A stretch of 64,000 nucleotides of DNA from Algoriphagus taiwanensis (GTDB taxonomy: Bacteria; Bacteroidota; Bacteroidia; Cytophagales; Cyclobacteriaceae): the NCBI RefSeq assembly GCF_036245645.1, contig NZ_BTPE01000003.1:124001-188000 (forward strand), in the 5' to 3' direction. The position numbers and the translations under genes are program-made. The notes below the pieces were generated by a model that had not been told where the DNA came from, ran no database searches, and was given only the letters and a program-made list of their open reading frames with translations. Below are positions 43,636-52,757 of this stretch, piece after piece; the first letter of the stretch is position 1, and each line of letters starts with the position of its first letter.

Positions 43636-44340
43636 TTAGCGATTTAGTACTTGGAGCATTTGGACTGCTGCCAATCCTGCTGTTTCGGTTCTAAGCCGGC
43701 TTTTGCCCAAAGAGACTGGCTTAAACCCAAACGAAAGGGCTTCCTTAATCTCAATGGGATCAAAATCTCCCTCCGGACCGATCAAAATCAAATATTTTTC
43801 ACCCGGCTTGGCCAAGTCTAGCAGGTGATTGCTGTGGTTTTCGTCCACGTACGCGATGAATTTATGATACCTCTCCAATTCAGGAGAAGATAGAAAAGAA
43901 GATAATTTGATCGTGGGGTGCAGCTCAGGAATACGAAGCTTCAGACTTTGTTTACAGGCCGAGATGATTTTCTTTTCCAGTCGATCGGTTTTGAGGTGGG
44001 TTCTTTCCGAGTTTTTGCATTCGAGCAATGTCAATTCATGAAAGCCGATTTCGGTGATTTTCTCCACCATCCATTCCATACGGTCAGGACTTTTGGTAGG
44101 GGCTATGGCCAAGTGAATCAGAAAATCGTCCTTTTCAGCTTCAGTTTTTCCGGTGATTTGAATGCTTGCCTTTTTGGGATGGGATTCCAAAATAATCCCT
44201 TGGTAAAGATTCCCCTTGCCATCCGTGAGATTCAACTGATCCCCTTTTTGTTTTCGCAGCACTCTGATTAGGTGCTTGGATTCCTCTTCGTTGAGGTAGG
44301 TGATGGGTTCCGTTATTGTTTCCTGGAAAAAGAGCTGCAT
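43636..44340 (-). CDS. rsmE: 16S rRNA (uracil1498-N3)-methyltransferase
   Basis: 234 residues. An N-terminal PUA-like part (SKHLIRVLRKQKGDQLNLTD) is followed by the SPOUT knot: IAPTKSPDRMEWMVEKITEIG, TLLECKNSERT, LIGPEGDFDPIEIKEA and SLGKSRLRTETAGLAAVQ. It methylates N3 of U1498 in the decoding region of 16S rRNA. It lies 115 bp upstream of the merR-dprA pair on the same strand. Confidence 0.97.
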   Translation of the reverse strand: MQLFFQETITEPITYLNEEESKHLIRVLRKQKGDQLNLTDGKGNLYQGIILESHPKKASIQITGKTEAEKDDFLIHLAIAPTKSPDRMEWMVEKITEIGFHELTLLECKNSERTHLKTDRLEKKIISACKQSLKLRIPELHPTIKLSSFLSSPELERYHKFIAYVDENHSNHLLDLAKPGEKYLILIGPEGDFDPIEIKEALSFGFKPVSLGKSRLRTETAGLAAVQMLQVLNR

Positions 44341-44361
44341 GGACGTTTACTTTCTGGATAC

Positions 44362-44394
44362 AAAAAAAGCACATTCTCTCAGAGAATGTGCTTT
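44362..44394 (-). terminator. Terminator of the DEAD-box helicase gene
   Basis: A perfect 14-bp stem, AAAGCACATTCTCT (44366-44379) with AGAGAATGTGCTTT (44381-44394), and seven T on the minus strand. Confidence 0.9.
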
Positions 44395-44418
44395 AAACCA
44401 AATTAACCTATAACCTTA

Positions 44419-46209
44419 TTAACCTTTTGAGATTTCCATGTTTACTGTTTTCCCTTTGATGGTGTTGTTCTTCATGACTCGGATTACGTGATCCGCATCT
44501 TTCTGAGGTACATCCACAAAAGAGAAATTGTCAAATATGTCGATGCCGCCAATGCTTTTTCCTGGCACTCCAGTTTCACCGGCAATCGCACCTACGATAT
44601 CGTTTGGACGGATTCTGTCTTTTTTACCTAAGTTCAAAAACAATCGGGCCATGTTTGCATCCCGGGTTCTTTCTGCTCCTCCGCCAAATCTTCCGCCTTC
44701 TTTTCTATCACTGAATCGGCTTCCTCTTTCAAATCGGTCTCCACCGCTTCTAGGGCCTCTTTCAAATCGATCTCCTCGACCAAATCGGTCTCTGCCGCCT
44801 TCTCTACGATCACTGAATCGACCTTCTCTGCCACCTTCGCGACGATCGTCTCTTCTTCTGTCTCCGTAGGAAGTCTCGATTCCGAAATCTTGGTCTTTCA
44901 ATTCCTTCACGGCATCTCCCATGACCATCTTCATTAGGCCTAGAGAAACTTGCTCAGGAGTAAGTCCTTCTGCCAACATCTGACCCAAAGTGGATTCGAA
45001 GATTTGATTGTCTTCTTCCTTGCTCAGTACTCTGTACACATCCTTCACCAATTGGGCTTTCTTCAATTCTACCAATTCAGAAACAGAAGGAGGAGTCATC
45101 TTAGTGATCGTAGCCTTAGTATAGCGCTCCAAATCTCTAAGCTTCATGAACTCACGACGACCCGTGATAAATGTGATTGCAGTTCCGGATTTGCCGGCAC
45201 GACCGGTTCTACCGATTCGGTGTACGTAGTATTCTTCGTCTAGTGGAATGTCAAAGTTGAATACCGCTTCCACGTTGTCTACATCGATTCCTCTTGCAGC
45301 TACGTCTGTTGCGACCAATACAGTGCAAAGTCCTTTTCTGAACTTGCTCATTACCTTGTCACGCTGAGCCTGAGAAAGATCTCCATGAAGTGCTTCGGCT
45401 ACGATTCCTCTGCTTCCCAAAGCTTCAGTGACCTCATCAGTCATTCTCTTGGTGTTACAGAAGACCACGCTGAGTGCGTAATTGTTGATGTTCATCAATC
45501 GAGCCATCAATTCCATCTTCAAGGAAGGCTTCACTTCGTAGTAAACCTGCTCGATTTTGGAGACGGTCAACTCGTTTTTAGCGACTTTGATGATTTCAGG
45601 CTCGGTCTGATATTTTCTGGTCAAGTCCATGATTGGCTTGGCCATAGTGGCTGAGAAGAAGACGGTTTGTCTTTCCTCCGGCATCTCCTGAAGGATAGCT
45701 TCGATGTCGTCTCTGAAGCCCATATCCAGCATTTCATCAGCCTCATCCAAAACGATGATTCCGGCATCTTCCAGTCTCAAAGTTCCTCGGTTGATATGAT
45801 CCTGAACTCGGCCCGGAGTACCTACCACGATCTGAACGCCTTTCTTCAAAGTGCGAATCTGCTTGTCGATAGATTCACCTCCGTAGATGGCCACAGATGA
45901 AATTTTCTTGTGGTACTTAGCTAGCTTTTGGATTTCTCCTTCTACCTGTACCGCAAGTTCGCGGGTAGGGCAAAGGATAATGGCCTGAGGCTTGTTGAAA
46001 TCCGGATCGACCAAGTCGATGATTGGAATTGCAAAAGCCGCAGTTTTTCCTGTTCCGGTCTGCGCTTGTCCGATGACATCGCGACCTTCCAAAACGAACG
46101 GAATAGCTTGTGATTGAATGGGGGAAGGTTGGGTATAACCCATTTCTTCCACTGCCCGCAAGATTTCTTCTGAAATCCCCAGGTCTGAGAATTTGATTGT
46201 GTTTTCCAT
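44419..46209 (-). CDS. DEAD-box RNA helicase with RGG-like tail and DbpA RNA-binding domain
   Basis: 596 residues from the ATG at 46209 (MENTIKFSDLG); an ATG at 46236 would add nine residues and is possible. Helicase motifs: Q motif before SPIQSQAIPF, AQTGTGKTAAF, PTRELA, VLDEADEMLDMGF, FSATM, ARGID and HRIGRTGRAG. Then a DeaD/CsdA-like linker, an Arg/Gly-rich run (about 465-515, RREGGRDRFGRGDRFERG) and a DbpA-type RNA-binding domain (about 525-595). Such helicases act in cold-shock RNA unwinding and ribosome assembly. A promoter about 100 bp upstream gives a long leader. Confidence 0.95.
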   Translation of the reverse strand: MENTIKFSDLGISEEILRAVEEMGYTQPSPIQSQAIPFVLEGRDVIGQAQTGTGKTAAFAIPIIDLVDPDFNKPQAIILCPTRELAVQVEGEIQKLAKYHKKISSVAIYGGESIDKQIRTLKKGVQIVVGTPGRVQDHINRGTLRLEDAGIIVLDEADEMLDMGFRDDIEAILQEMPEERQTVFFSATMAKPIMDLTRKYQTEPEIIKVAKNELTVSKIEQVYYEVKPSLKMELMARLMNINNYALSVVFCNTKRMTDEVTEALGSRGIVAEALHGDLSQAQRDKVMSKFRKGLCTVLVATDVAARGIDVDNVEAVFNFDIPLDEEYYVHRIGRTGRAGKSGTAITFITGRREFMKLRDLERYTKATITKMTPPSVSELVELKKAQLVKDVYRVLSKEEDNQIFESTLGQMLAEGLTPEQVSLGLMKMVMGDAVKELKDQDFGIETSYGDRRRDDRREGGREGRFSDRREGGRDRFGRGDRFERGPRSGGDRFERGSRFSDRKEGGRFGGGAERTRDANMARLFLNLGKKDRIRPNDIVGAIAGETGVPGKSIGGIDIFDNFSFVDVPQKDADHVIRVMKNNTIKGKTVNMEISKG

Positions 46210-46641
46210 GAATGTTGTCCTTACTTTTCTTGCCATGTTTCCTAAATCCCAGACAAGCGACAGTAAGGATTCACGGCTCAGAAAAATGCTCTGTCAAAAT
46301 TGACGATGCAAAAGTAGACAAAGATTTTTTGGAAACCAAGTCAGATTCTAAAGTTTTTAGAAGATTCTTTAAAAATATGGAAGAAAAAGCGATAATTATT
46401 TGGAGAGTTTGTTCTAAACAGCCCTTTTCCCATAAATACTCTTTGGCCTATTTCAGAATAAAATTTTGCAAAAACTCTTCTTTTTATCTCAGTTTTTTGA
46501 ATTCAAAGGATTGAAGGAGGGCAAGGATTCTCTTTCTTGCCCCAAATCACTCCATTCTCTTACGGAAGGTTCCCGATCATCCACTTCCTTTCTTTCCGCT
46601 TCTAATACATCGGAAATTGGTCATCCGTCATCAGACTCAAC
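46210..46641. other. 432-bp gap: helicase leader and serine hydrolase 3' region
   Basis: 46210-46305 is the 5' leader of the helicase gene, 46309-46339 its promoter. 46340-46510 is AT-rich with no feature seen. 46519-46542 can form a GGGCAAG/CTTGCCC hairpin without a T tract, perhaps the end of the leftward serine hydrolase transcript. No real gene is seen. Confidence 0.6.
46309..46339 (-). promoter_or_regulatory. Promoter of the DEAD-box helicase gene
   Basis: Minus strand: TTG (46339-46337), 20-bp spacer, TACTTTTG (46316-46309), an exact TAnnTTTG match. The leader before the ATG at 46209 is about 95 nt, as is common for cold-regulated RNA helicases. Confidence 0.65.
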
Positions 46642-47856
46642 TCATTTTTTCAAACTCTCCAAAATCAACCGGACCAGTTCTGCTTTGTCTCCGTTTGGAA
46701 TCCATCTTGCCACGACGACCAAGTCATTTTCCTGGTCCACATAGATCATATTGGTGCCAGCCCCGATGTGAAGGAAGGCAGATTTAGGTGCGGCAGGAAC
46801 CTGCTTCTGATCATAATTCAGGAAATAATTCATAAATCCGTAGTCGGGCTGAGCTGGAGTAGGGGTACGTGATTTTTCTAACCATGAAGTAGAGATCAGC
46901 TGTTTTCCATTCCAGTTTCCATTTCTTAAAGTCAAATACCCAAATCTGGCTTGATCCCAGGCAGAGAGCATCATTCCGCCTCCCCAGTGGGAACCCCCAC
47001 TGACGGATTGAATGATCTGCCCATCCAGGATGACAAAGGAGTTTTCGTATCCGGTCCATCTCCAGGTATCACTTGCTCCGATAGGATCCATGATTTTCTC
47101 TTTCAGCACAGCAGGAAGAGGTTTTCTCCAAACATTCAATAAAGCCAACGCAAGGACATTTACCCGGGTGTCATTGTATTCATATTGGCTTCCTGGTTCA
47201 TTTTGAGCACGGGCTCTTTTTTGGGCAACTCCCTCAGAAGGGCGATCTGCCCAATCCGGTTTGCCCCAAAGACTGCCTTCCCAATCGGAAGTCTGTCTCA
47301 GTAGATCATCCCAACGGATTTTGCGATTATGCTCAGTGCCAAAAAGTTCAAAAACATCATCCTCCTCCAAATGGTCGGCTTTATTCATCATTGCTTTTAC
47401 TGGGTCAAAAGGATAAATGGGAGCCATGTAAGGGTAGACCAAATCCATTTCGCTTTGGATCAAGCCTTCTTCTACTGCCAAGCCCGCCGTGGTAGAAAGG
47501 AAGCTTTTAGCCACGCTAAAGGTCAAATCCACTCGCTCCGGTTCGCCCCATTGTCCCACTACATAGCCTTTGTAAATGATCAATCCTGTGGCAGGACCTC
47601 GGGTTTTCATCGGTCCGACAGGGTAGCCAAAGGGCTCTCTTCCGAACGCACTTTCGTAATGGGCTATTTTCAAGTTGGGATTTGCAGTGCTTTCATGAGC
47701 TTCTGCAAATGCAATGGCTTCTTTGATTTTAGCGGCATTTAGCCCCAATTCTTCTGGGGATTTGGTTTCCCATTGGTTTTTCTCTGGAAAGTAAACTTGA
47801 GAAAAGACCGGGGAGATTAATCCAATCAAGGATAGGGTGAGGATCAGTTTTTTCAT
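46642..47856 (-). CDS. Secreted serine hydrolase (class C beta-lactamase family)
   Basis: 404 residues from the ATG at 47856, which begins a signal peptide (1-20, MKKLILTLSLIGLISPVFSQ); the longer frame from 47910 would bury it. SxxK is S114-V-A-K117, the Tyr motif lies in YEYNDTRVN, and the third motif is the HxG in HIGAGTN. Other S12 blocks: GLIIYKGYVVGQWG and SGGSHWGGGMMLSAWDQARFG. Members hydrolyse esters, amides or D-amino-acid peptides; resistance to beta-lactams is not implied. Lone gene. Confidence 0.92.
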   Translation of the reverse strand: MKKLILTLSLIGLISPVFSQVYFPEKNQWETKSPEELGLNAAKIKEAIAFAEAHESTANPNLKIAHYESAFGREPFGYPVGPMKTRGPATGLIIYKGYVVGQWGEPERVDLTFSVAKSFLSTTAGLAVEEGLIQSEMDLVYPYMAPIYPFDPVKAMMNKADHLEEDDVFELFGTEHNRKIRWDDLLRQTSDWEGSLWGKPDWADRPSEGVAQKRARAQNEPGSQYEYNDTRVNVLALALLNVWRKPLPAVLKEKIMDPIGASDTWRWTGYENSFVILDGQIIQSVSGGSHWGGGMMLSAWDQARFGYLTLRNGNWNGKQLISTSWLEKSRTPTPAQPDYGFMNYFLNYDQKQVPAAPKSAFLHIGAGTNMIYVDQENDLVVVARWIPNGDKAELVRLILESLKK

Positions 47857-48035
47857 GCTTGGTGGTCTAGATTGCGATGTTAAGGATATCCTTTTTGAAT
47901 TCAGAACCATTGATCAATTTCTTGGATTTTTCATGGATTTAAACCCTTTGCATGCTGAGAAGTTAAAAGAGCAAATCCTAATTGTTTTTCAATAGAAAGG
48001 AAGGTTTTATATTTTCGCCTCAAGAAACTTAACAC

Positions 48036-49283
48036 ATGGAAGATCAGAAAATTTACATCGTAGGTGCAGGAATTGCAGGGCTTATTGCAGCATTGGAGTT
48101 GGAAAAAGCCGGGTTTAGTCCTATCATTCTGGAATCTACTGCTGAAGTGGGAGGTAGGATGAAAACAGATGCACAGGATGGGTTTTTGATGGATCATGGT
48201 TTCCAAGTGTTGAATACGGCCTATCCTGAGGCGAAACGATATCTCGATTTCCAGGCATTGAATCTGAAGACTTTTGATCCGGGAGCGGTGATTTTTGACG
48301 GGAAAGACTCCTTCATAATCACGGACCCCATGCGGAATCCATTGAAGGTGGTCAGCATGGCTTTTTCCAAAGTGGGGACTTTTCTGGATAAAGTGAAAAT
48401 GTTTACCCTCACCCAAGAGCTAAAAAAGAAATCCAATGAGGATATTTTTAATGCTCCTTCAGTTCCTACCCATCAATACCTGAAAAACTTCGGGTTTTCC
48501 GATCTGATTATTGACAACTTTTTCAAGCCTTTCTTCAGAGGAATCTTCCTCGAAAAGCACCTGAATACCTCTTCGCGAATGTTTGAGTTTGTCTTCAAAA
48601 TGTTTGCTCTTGGCCATGCAGCGATTCCGGAGAAAGGAATGGGAGAAATCCCCAAAATGATCCGAAGACAGTTGAGCAAAACCCAGGTTTACTTCAACTC
48701 TCCGGTAAAAGAAATTCAGGGAAACCTCATTGAAATGGAAAATGGGGACAAACTCGAAGCAGACAGAATTATCATCGCTGTACAGCCTGATCGGGTGATG
48801 AAGCAGCTTCAGGGACAATTTGCTGCACCTAGAAAGGTCATCAATCTGTATTTTTCTCTGCAGAAATCATTCTTGGCCAGACCGATGATCGGATTGCTGA
48901 CCGGTGATCGATTGGTAAATAATATTGTCTTTCTAGATGATGTGTCTAAAGCTTATTCCGAAAATGGACGCTCCCTGCTTTCCGTCACTGTTTTGGAAAA
49001 CAAATTGGGTGAGAAAGAGCTGATCAAGGCTGTTCAGGATGAATTGGAAGAAATCTCCGGCATCAAGGGCGAGTATTTCAAATTTGTCAAAGCTTTCCCG
49101 ATTTCCTATGCCTTGCCCCATGTGGATGACTTGAAATATTCGATTCCTTTTACTGAGTGCAAAATCACCGATCAAGTCTATTTGGCAGGTGACTATCTGC
49201 TCAATGCCTCTATCAATGCGGGAATGACTTCAGGCAGAATTGCTGCAGAAGCGGTAATTCATTCTTACACTCCAACTCATTAA
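48036..49283 (+). CDS. FAD-dependent amine-oxidase/phytoene-desaturase-like oxidoreductase
   Basis: 415 residues. The N-terminal dinucleotide fold is IYIVGAGIAGLIAALELEKAG, with the Glu in ILESTAEVGGRMKTD binding ribose and GGRM as the typical loop. The C-terminal FAD motif is VYLAGDYLLNASINAGMTSGRIAAE. It resembles protoporphyrinogen-oxidase-like and carotenoid-desaturase-like flavoproteins. The substrate is unknown; no carotenoid genes are near. Its TAA stop shares a 4-bp overlap (TTAA) with the stop of the convergent ThuA gene. Confidence 0.9.
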   Translation: MEDQKIYIVGAGIAGLIAALELEKAGFSPIILESTAEVGGRMKTDAQDGFLMDHGFQVLNTAYPEAKRYLDFQALNLKTFDPGAVIFDGKDSFIITDPMRNPLKVVSMAFSKVGTFLDKVKMFTLTQELKKKSNEDIFNAPSVPTHQYLKNFGFSDLIIDNFFKPFFRGIFLEKHLNTSSRMFEFVFKMFALGHAAIPEKGMGEIPKMIRRQLSKTQVYFNSPVKEIQGNLIEMENGDKLEADRIIIAVQPDRVMKQLQGQFAAPRKVINLYFSLQKSFLARPMIGLLTGDRLVNNIVFLDDVSKAYSENGRSLLSVTVLENKLGEKELIKAVQDELEEISGIKGEYFKFVKAFPISYALPHVDDLKYSIPFTECKITDQVYLAGDYLLNASINAGMTSGRIAAEAVIHSYTPTH

Positions 49284-50215
49284 GGATTGATTTTCCCAAC
49301 AGGAGTTTCATCACACTTCACATCACCTGCCACGTATTGCATTCCATCCAGAATAAACTGGAGTAGCTGAGGGTTATCATAACTTTGAGCATTGTGAGAA
49401 GGGGAGGCGTACATGACTTTTCCTTTTCCCTCAGGTCTAATCCAAGCTACGTAAGTTTTTCCTTCTGTTTTCTCAGATCCTTTGCGCTGATTTTTGATTT
49501 CCGAATTGTTGAAATAAAGCAAGGGTGTGAAGTCACCTTCTTCGTAGGCGTTTTTGTAGAAATAGGGTTCGTCTACATGGTTGAATCCCTCAGGGGAAAA
49601 AGCTTGAACCAAGGGATGATTGGGGTTTTCCAACCGAACCTGAAAAGCTTGCTGTGGGGGATGATAGTCAAAGCTTCCTCCCAAAAGTCTACTGAATTCC
49701 ATGGAGTTGTTGAGGATGGTGTTTCCCCCATGGAGAACCAGCAATCCTCCGCCTCCAGCTACGTACTTTCGGATATTTTCCTCCAGTTCCAGCGCTTTTT
49801 TCATGGTGGCAGCGGAATCACCATAAGATTGTATTTTCAACTCATCCCAAAAAAGATTGCGCTTATCAGGCTTTGAATTGGTATTGTTCAAAACGAGTAC
49901 ATCAAACTTTTTAAGATTTTTCAATTCCATGTATTCGATATCTCTGCTGCCGATTACCTCGAAAGCACCACTCCTTTCCCCGAGAATTTTAACTACCTCT
50001 TCGGTATGAGGTCTTACCCAGTGATTGAACCCGGTATGCAATGAAAAGACCAAAACCTTCTTCTTTTTGGTACCAGGAAAGCTGGGTTTTTCAGGAGCCA
50101 AATCACTGATTTTCTGCTTCCAATCCTCGTCCAAAGTGACTTCGGGAAGGCTCTGTGCAAAGGAAAACTGGAGCGAAAAAAAGAAAACGATTCCGTAGAT
50201 AATGGCTCTGATCAT
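49280..50215 (-). CDS. Secreted ThuA-domain protein
   Basis: 311 residues with a signal peptide (1-20, ending FSFAQ). The ThuA (class I amidotransferase-like, trehalose-utilisation) fold is shown by KVLVFSLHTGFNHWVRPH, FDVLVLNNTNSKPD, GGGLLVLHGGNTIL and EPYFYKNAYEEGDFTPLLYF, then YVAWIRPEGKGKVMYASP. Members are linked to sugar metabolism; catalysis is not established. It is divergent from the PmoA-like gene, with 82 bp in between, and forms one functional group with the three rightward genes. Confidence 0.9.
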   Translation of the reverse strand: MIRAIIYGIVFFFSLQFSFAQSLPEVTLDEDWKQKISDLAPEKPSFPGTKKKKVLVFSLHTGFNHWVRPHTEEVVKILGERSGAFEVIGSRDIEYMELKNLKKFDVLVLNNTNSKPDKRNLFWDELKIQSYGDSAATMKKALELEENIRKYVAGGGGLLVLHGGNTILNNSMEFSRLLGGSFDYHPPQQAFQVRLENPNHPLVQAFSPEGFNHVDEPYFYKNAYEEGDFTPLLYFNNSEIKNQRKGSEKTEGKTYVAWIRPEGKGKVMYASPSHNAQSYDNPQLLQFILDGMQYVAGDVKCDETPVGKINP

Positions 50216-50297
50216 GGGTTTATTGGATTAGTGGTTGGATGCTTTTTAGGAGATTTTAATAACTTCAAAATCACAAGCCCAATAACCTGAAATTTCT

Positions 50298-51266
50298 ATG
50301 TCTTTCAAAAGAATTTTGACCTCTGCGTTCTTTTTTGCCCTTTTTTCTACGGGATCGTTTGCGCAGGAAGTCGAGCTAAAAGAGTCTGAAAAAGGGGTGG
50401 ACTTTTACTTCGGTGGAAAGAAAGTCCTGACCTATCAGACAGTCAAGGAGCCTGTGCCTCAGGGAGTAAAAGAGGCCTTTAGCAAGTCGGGGTTTATTCA
50501 TCCCATCAGCTCGCCCAGCGGTCAGGTACTCAGTCGCGTGCAGCCAAAAGATCACTACCACCACTATGGCATTTGGGGTCCATGGACACGGGCTACGATC
50601 CGTGGGAGAGAGGTGGATTTTTGGAATTTGGGGGATGAAAAGGGTAGGGTAGACTTTTCTCATATCCTTTCCAAAAAAGTAGCCGGTGGGGCTGCAGAGT
50701 TGAATGTGCGGCAAAATCATATCGATCTGAAGGCTCCCGAGTCTGAAAGATTGGCTATCGAGGAGGATTTGAGAATCAAATTGAAACCGGCTGACAAAGG
50801 CCGATATATGGTCGATTATACGACCACCATTTTCACCAAAATCCCCGGTGGAATCCTTTTGGATGATTATCGGTATGGAGGAGGAATTGGTTTCCGGGCC
50901 ACCGAAGTTTGGGGAGATGACAACAGTACCATTTTGACTTCAGAGGGCCACGACCGCAAAACTGCTGATGGAACGGAAGCCAAGTGGATCATGGTCAAAG
51001 GAAAAACTGATTCTTCTGAAGGCCAAAGCGGGATTCTTTTTCTCAGTCACAATACCAACAAAGCCCATCCCGAACCTTTGCGGGTTTGGCCTGTCGGTCA
51101 ATACAATGGAAAGGGAAATGTATTCATTGAGTTTTGTCCCATTCGACACGAATCCTGGGAACTCCAACCAGAAAAGCGCTACTCCCTGAAATACCGAATG
51201 ATTGTATTTGACGGAGATCTTACTGCCGAAGAAGCCGAAGCCTATTGGAGGACATTTGTAAAATAA
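50298..51266 (+). CDS. Secreted PmoA-like (DUF6807) protein
   Basis: 322 residues with a signal peptide (1-22, ending SFAQ). Family marks: KEPVPQGVKEAF, FIHPISSPSGQVLSRVQPKDHYHHYGIWGPW (His-rich block), GGIGFRATEVWGDDNST and EFCPIRHESWELQPEKRYSL. Despite the name PmoA, these proteins are not methane monooxygenase subunits; they look like carbohydrate-binding or sugar-processing beta-sandwich proteins found next to Gfo/Idh/MocA genes. The exact role is unknown. The oxidoreductase follows after 25 bp. Confidence 0.87.
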   Translation: MSFKRILTSAFFFALFSTGSFAQEVELKESEKGVDFYFGGKKVLTYQTVKEPVPQGVKEAFSKSGFIHPISSPSGQVLSRVQPKDHYHHYGIWGPWTRATIRGREVDFWNLGDEKGRVDFSHILSKKVAGGAAELNVRQNHIDLKAPESERLAIEEDLRIKLKPADKGRYMVDYTTTIFTKIPGGILLDDYRYGGGIGFRATEVWGDDNSTILTSEGHDRKTADGTEAKWIMVKGKTDSSEGQSGILFLSHNTNKAHPEPLRVWPVGQYNGKGNVFIEFCPIRHESWELQPEKRYSLKYRMIVFDGDLTAEEAEAYWRTFVK

Positions 51267-51291
51267 AACCAAGCAATAAATTACTATCGAT

Positions 51292-52662
51292 ATGGAAAGA
51301 AGAGATTTTATGAAAAAAACCGCTTTGGTAGGAGCTGCATTTGGCTTTCCCACCATCGTTCCGGCTTCAGTTTTTGGAAAAAATGCCCCAAGCAACAAAA
51401 TCAATATCGGGCAGATCGGTTGCGGAAGAATCGCCCGGGATCATGATTTGCCAGGCACATGGAGACATGATGTAGCCCGAATCGTGGCCGTGTCAGACGT
51501 GGACAGTAAGCGAATGGCTGATGGGAAAAAGTTGGTCGAAGATTACTACACCAAAAAGCTGGGCGAAAAGTACATGGACGTGAAGCAGTATGGGGATTAC
51601 CGGGAAATGCTGCTTAATAAAGACATCGATGCAGTAATCATTTCTACTCCGGACCATTGGCATTCTCAGCCTGCCATGGAAGCGGCTTTGGCAGGAAAAC
51701 ACATCTATGTCCAGAAGCCCACCTCTCTGACCATAAAAGAAGGTCGGCAATTGGTAGAAGTAGTCAATAAAACCGGGGTAGTGCTTCAGCTGGGTACACA
51801 ACAGCGTTCCAGCGAGCAGTTTAGAATTGCGGCAGAACTGGTTAGAAATGGCCGAATCGGAAAACTTCACACCGTTCGGATCGGTCTTCCCGGAGATCCT
51901 GCCGGCCCGGATGCTCCGCCTATGCCAGTTCCCTCTAACTTGAATTTTGACATGTGGCTCGGCTCTACTCCAGAAATCCCTTATTCAGAAATTGGGGTGC
52001 ATCCACAAAACGATTACAGCCGTCCGGGTTGGTTGAGGCATGAGAATTACGGAGCGGGCATGATTACCGGCTGGGGTCAGCATCATTTTGACTCAGCTGC
52101 ATGGGGAATGGATACCGAACTGACTGGGCCGAGATACATTGAAGCCGTAGCGGAATTTCCCAGAGCTGGTTTTTGGAATGTGCATGGAGACTTTATGGTC
52201 AAGGCTGAATACGATAATGGCATCGTGATGCTGACTTCGGGAGGCTATCCCAATGGTATCCGATATGAAGGTACAGAAGGATGGATTTGGGTTTCCCGAG
52301 GTAATTATCAGGCTTCCTCTTCTGATCCCGTGGCCCAAAACAACAATGCCAAAGCACTGGATGCTTCTGATCCTAAAATTCTCACTTCTCAGATTGGGGA
52401 AAATGAAATTCGCCTTACCCGAAGTGATGAGCATCACGGCAACTGGCTGGATGCTATTCAGGGAAAAACCGAATTGCTTTCTCCTGTAGAGATTGGACAT
52501 CGGGCTTGTTCAGTATGTTTGATTAGCCATATCGCGATGAAAATGGGAAGAAAATTAGCTTGGGATCCAGTGAAAGAGGAATTTATCAATGATCCGGAGG
52601 CCAACTCACATCTCAGCAGACCACAGCGAAGACCATGGGGTACGGATTATGTGAAAGTCTGA
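51292..52662 (+). CDS. Tat-exported Gfo/Idh/MocA oxidoreductase
   Basis: 456 residues. The start MERRDFMKKTALVGAAFGF is a twin-Arg (Tat) signal, so the protein is folded with its cofactor before export. The Rossmann domain is INIGQIGCGRIARDHD, then DAVIISTPDHWHSQPAMEA and HIYVQKPTS (the EKP-type motif with the Lys retained). The C-terminal GFO/IDH part follows (about 200-456, ITGWGQHHFDSAAWGM, with a catalytic His region). It is of the periplasmic glucose-fructose-oxidoreductase-like type, which holds NADP tightly. It likely oxidises or epimerises a sugar outside the cell membrane. Confidence 0.93.
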   Translation: MERRDFMKKTALVGAAFGFPTIVPASVFGKNAPSNKINIGQIGCGRIARDHDLPGTWRHDVARIVAVSDVDSKRMADGKKLVEDYYTKKLGEKYMDVKQYGDYREMLLNKDIDAVIISTPDHWHSQPAMEAALAGKHIYVQKPTSLTIKEGRQLVEVVNKTGVVLQLGTQQRSSEQFRIAAELVRNGRIGKLHTVRIGLPGDPAGPDAPPMPVPSNLNFDMWLGSTPEIPYSEIGVHPQNDYSRPGWLRHENYGAGMITGWGQHHFDSAAWGMDTELTGPRYIEAVAEFPRAGFWNVHGDFMVKAEYDNGIVMLTSGGYPNGIRYEGTEGWIWVSRGNYQASSSDPVAQNNNAKALDASDPKILTSQIGENEIRLTRSDEHHGNWLDAIQGKTELLSPVEIGHRACSVCLISHIAMKMGRKLAWDPVKEEFINDPEANSHLSRPQRRPWGTDYVKV

Positions 52663-52757
52663 AGTTTGAATTTACAAAGCTGAAGAAATAAGTCATCAAA
52701 CCTTCGTTCAACACACTAAAAGCATGAAATGAGGAGGTTTTCCCAACTCACAGAAAA

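Noticed and set aside
46642..47856. Beta-lactam resistance gene
   Set aside because: It has SxxK and HxG of the S12 family, but such secreted serine hydrolases are mostly esterases or peptidases, and nothing here points to resistance.
50298..51266. Methane monooxygenase subunit
   Set aside because: The PmoA-like name is historical; the protein is a secreted soluble protein without membrane helices, next to sugar genes.
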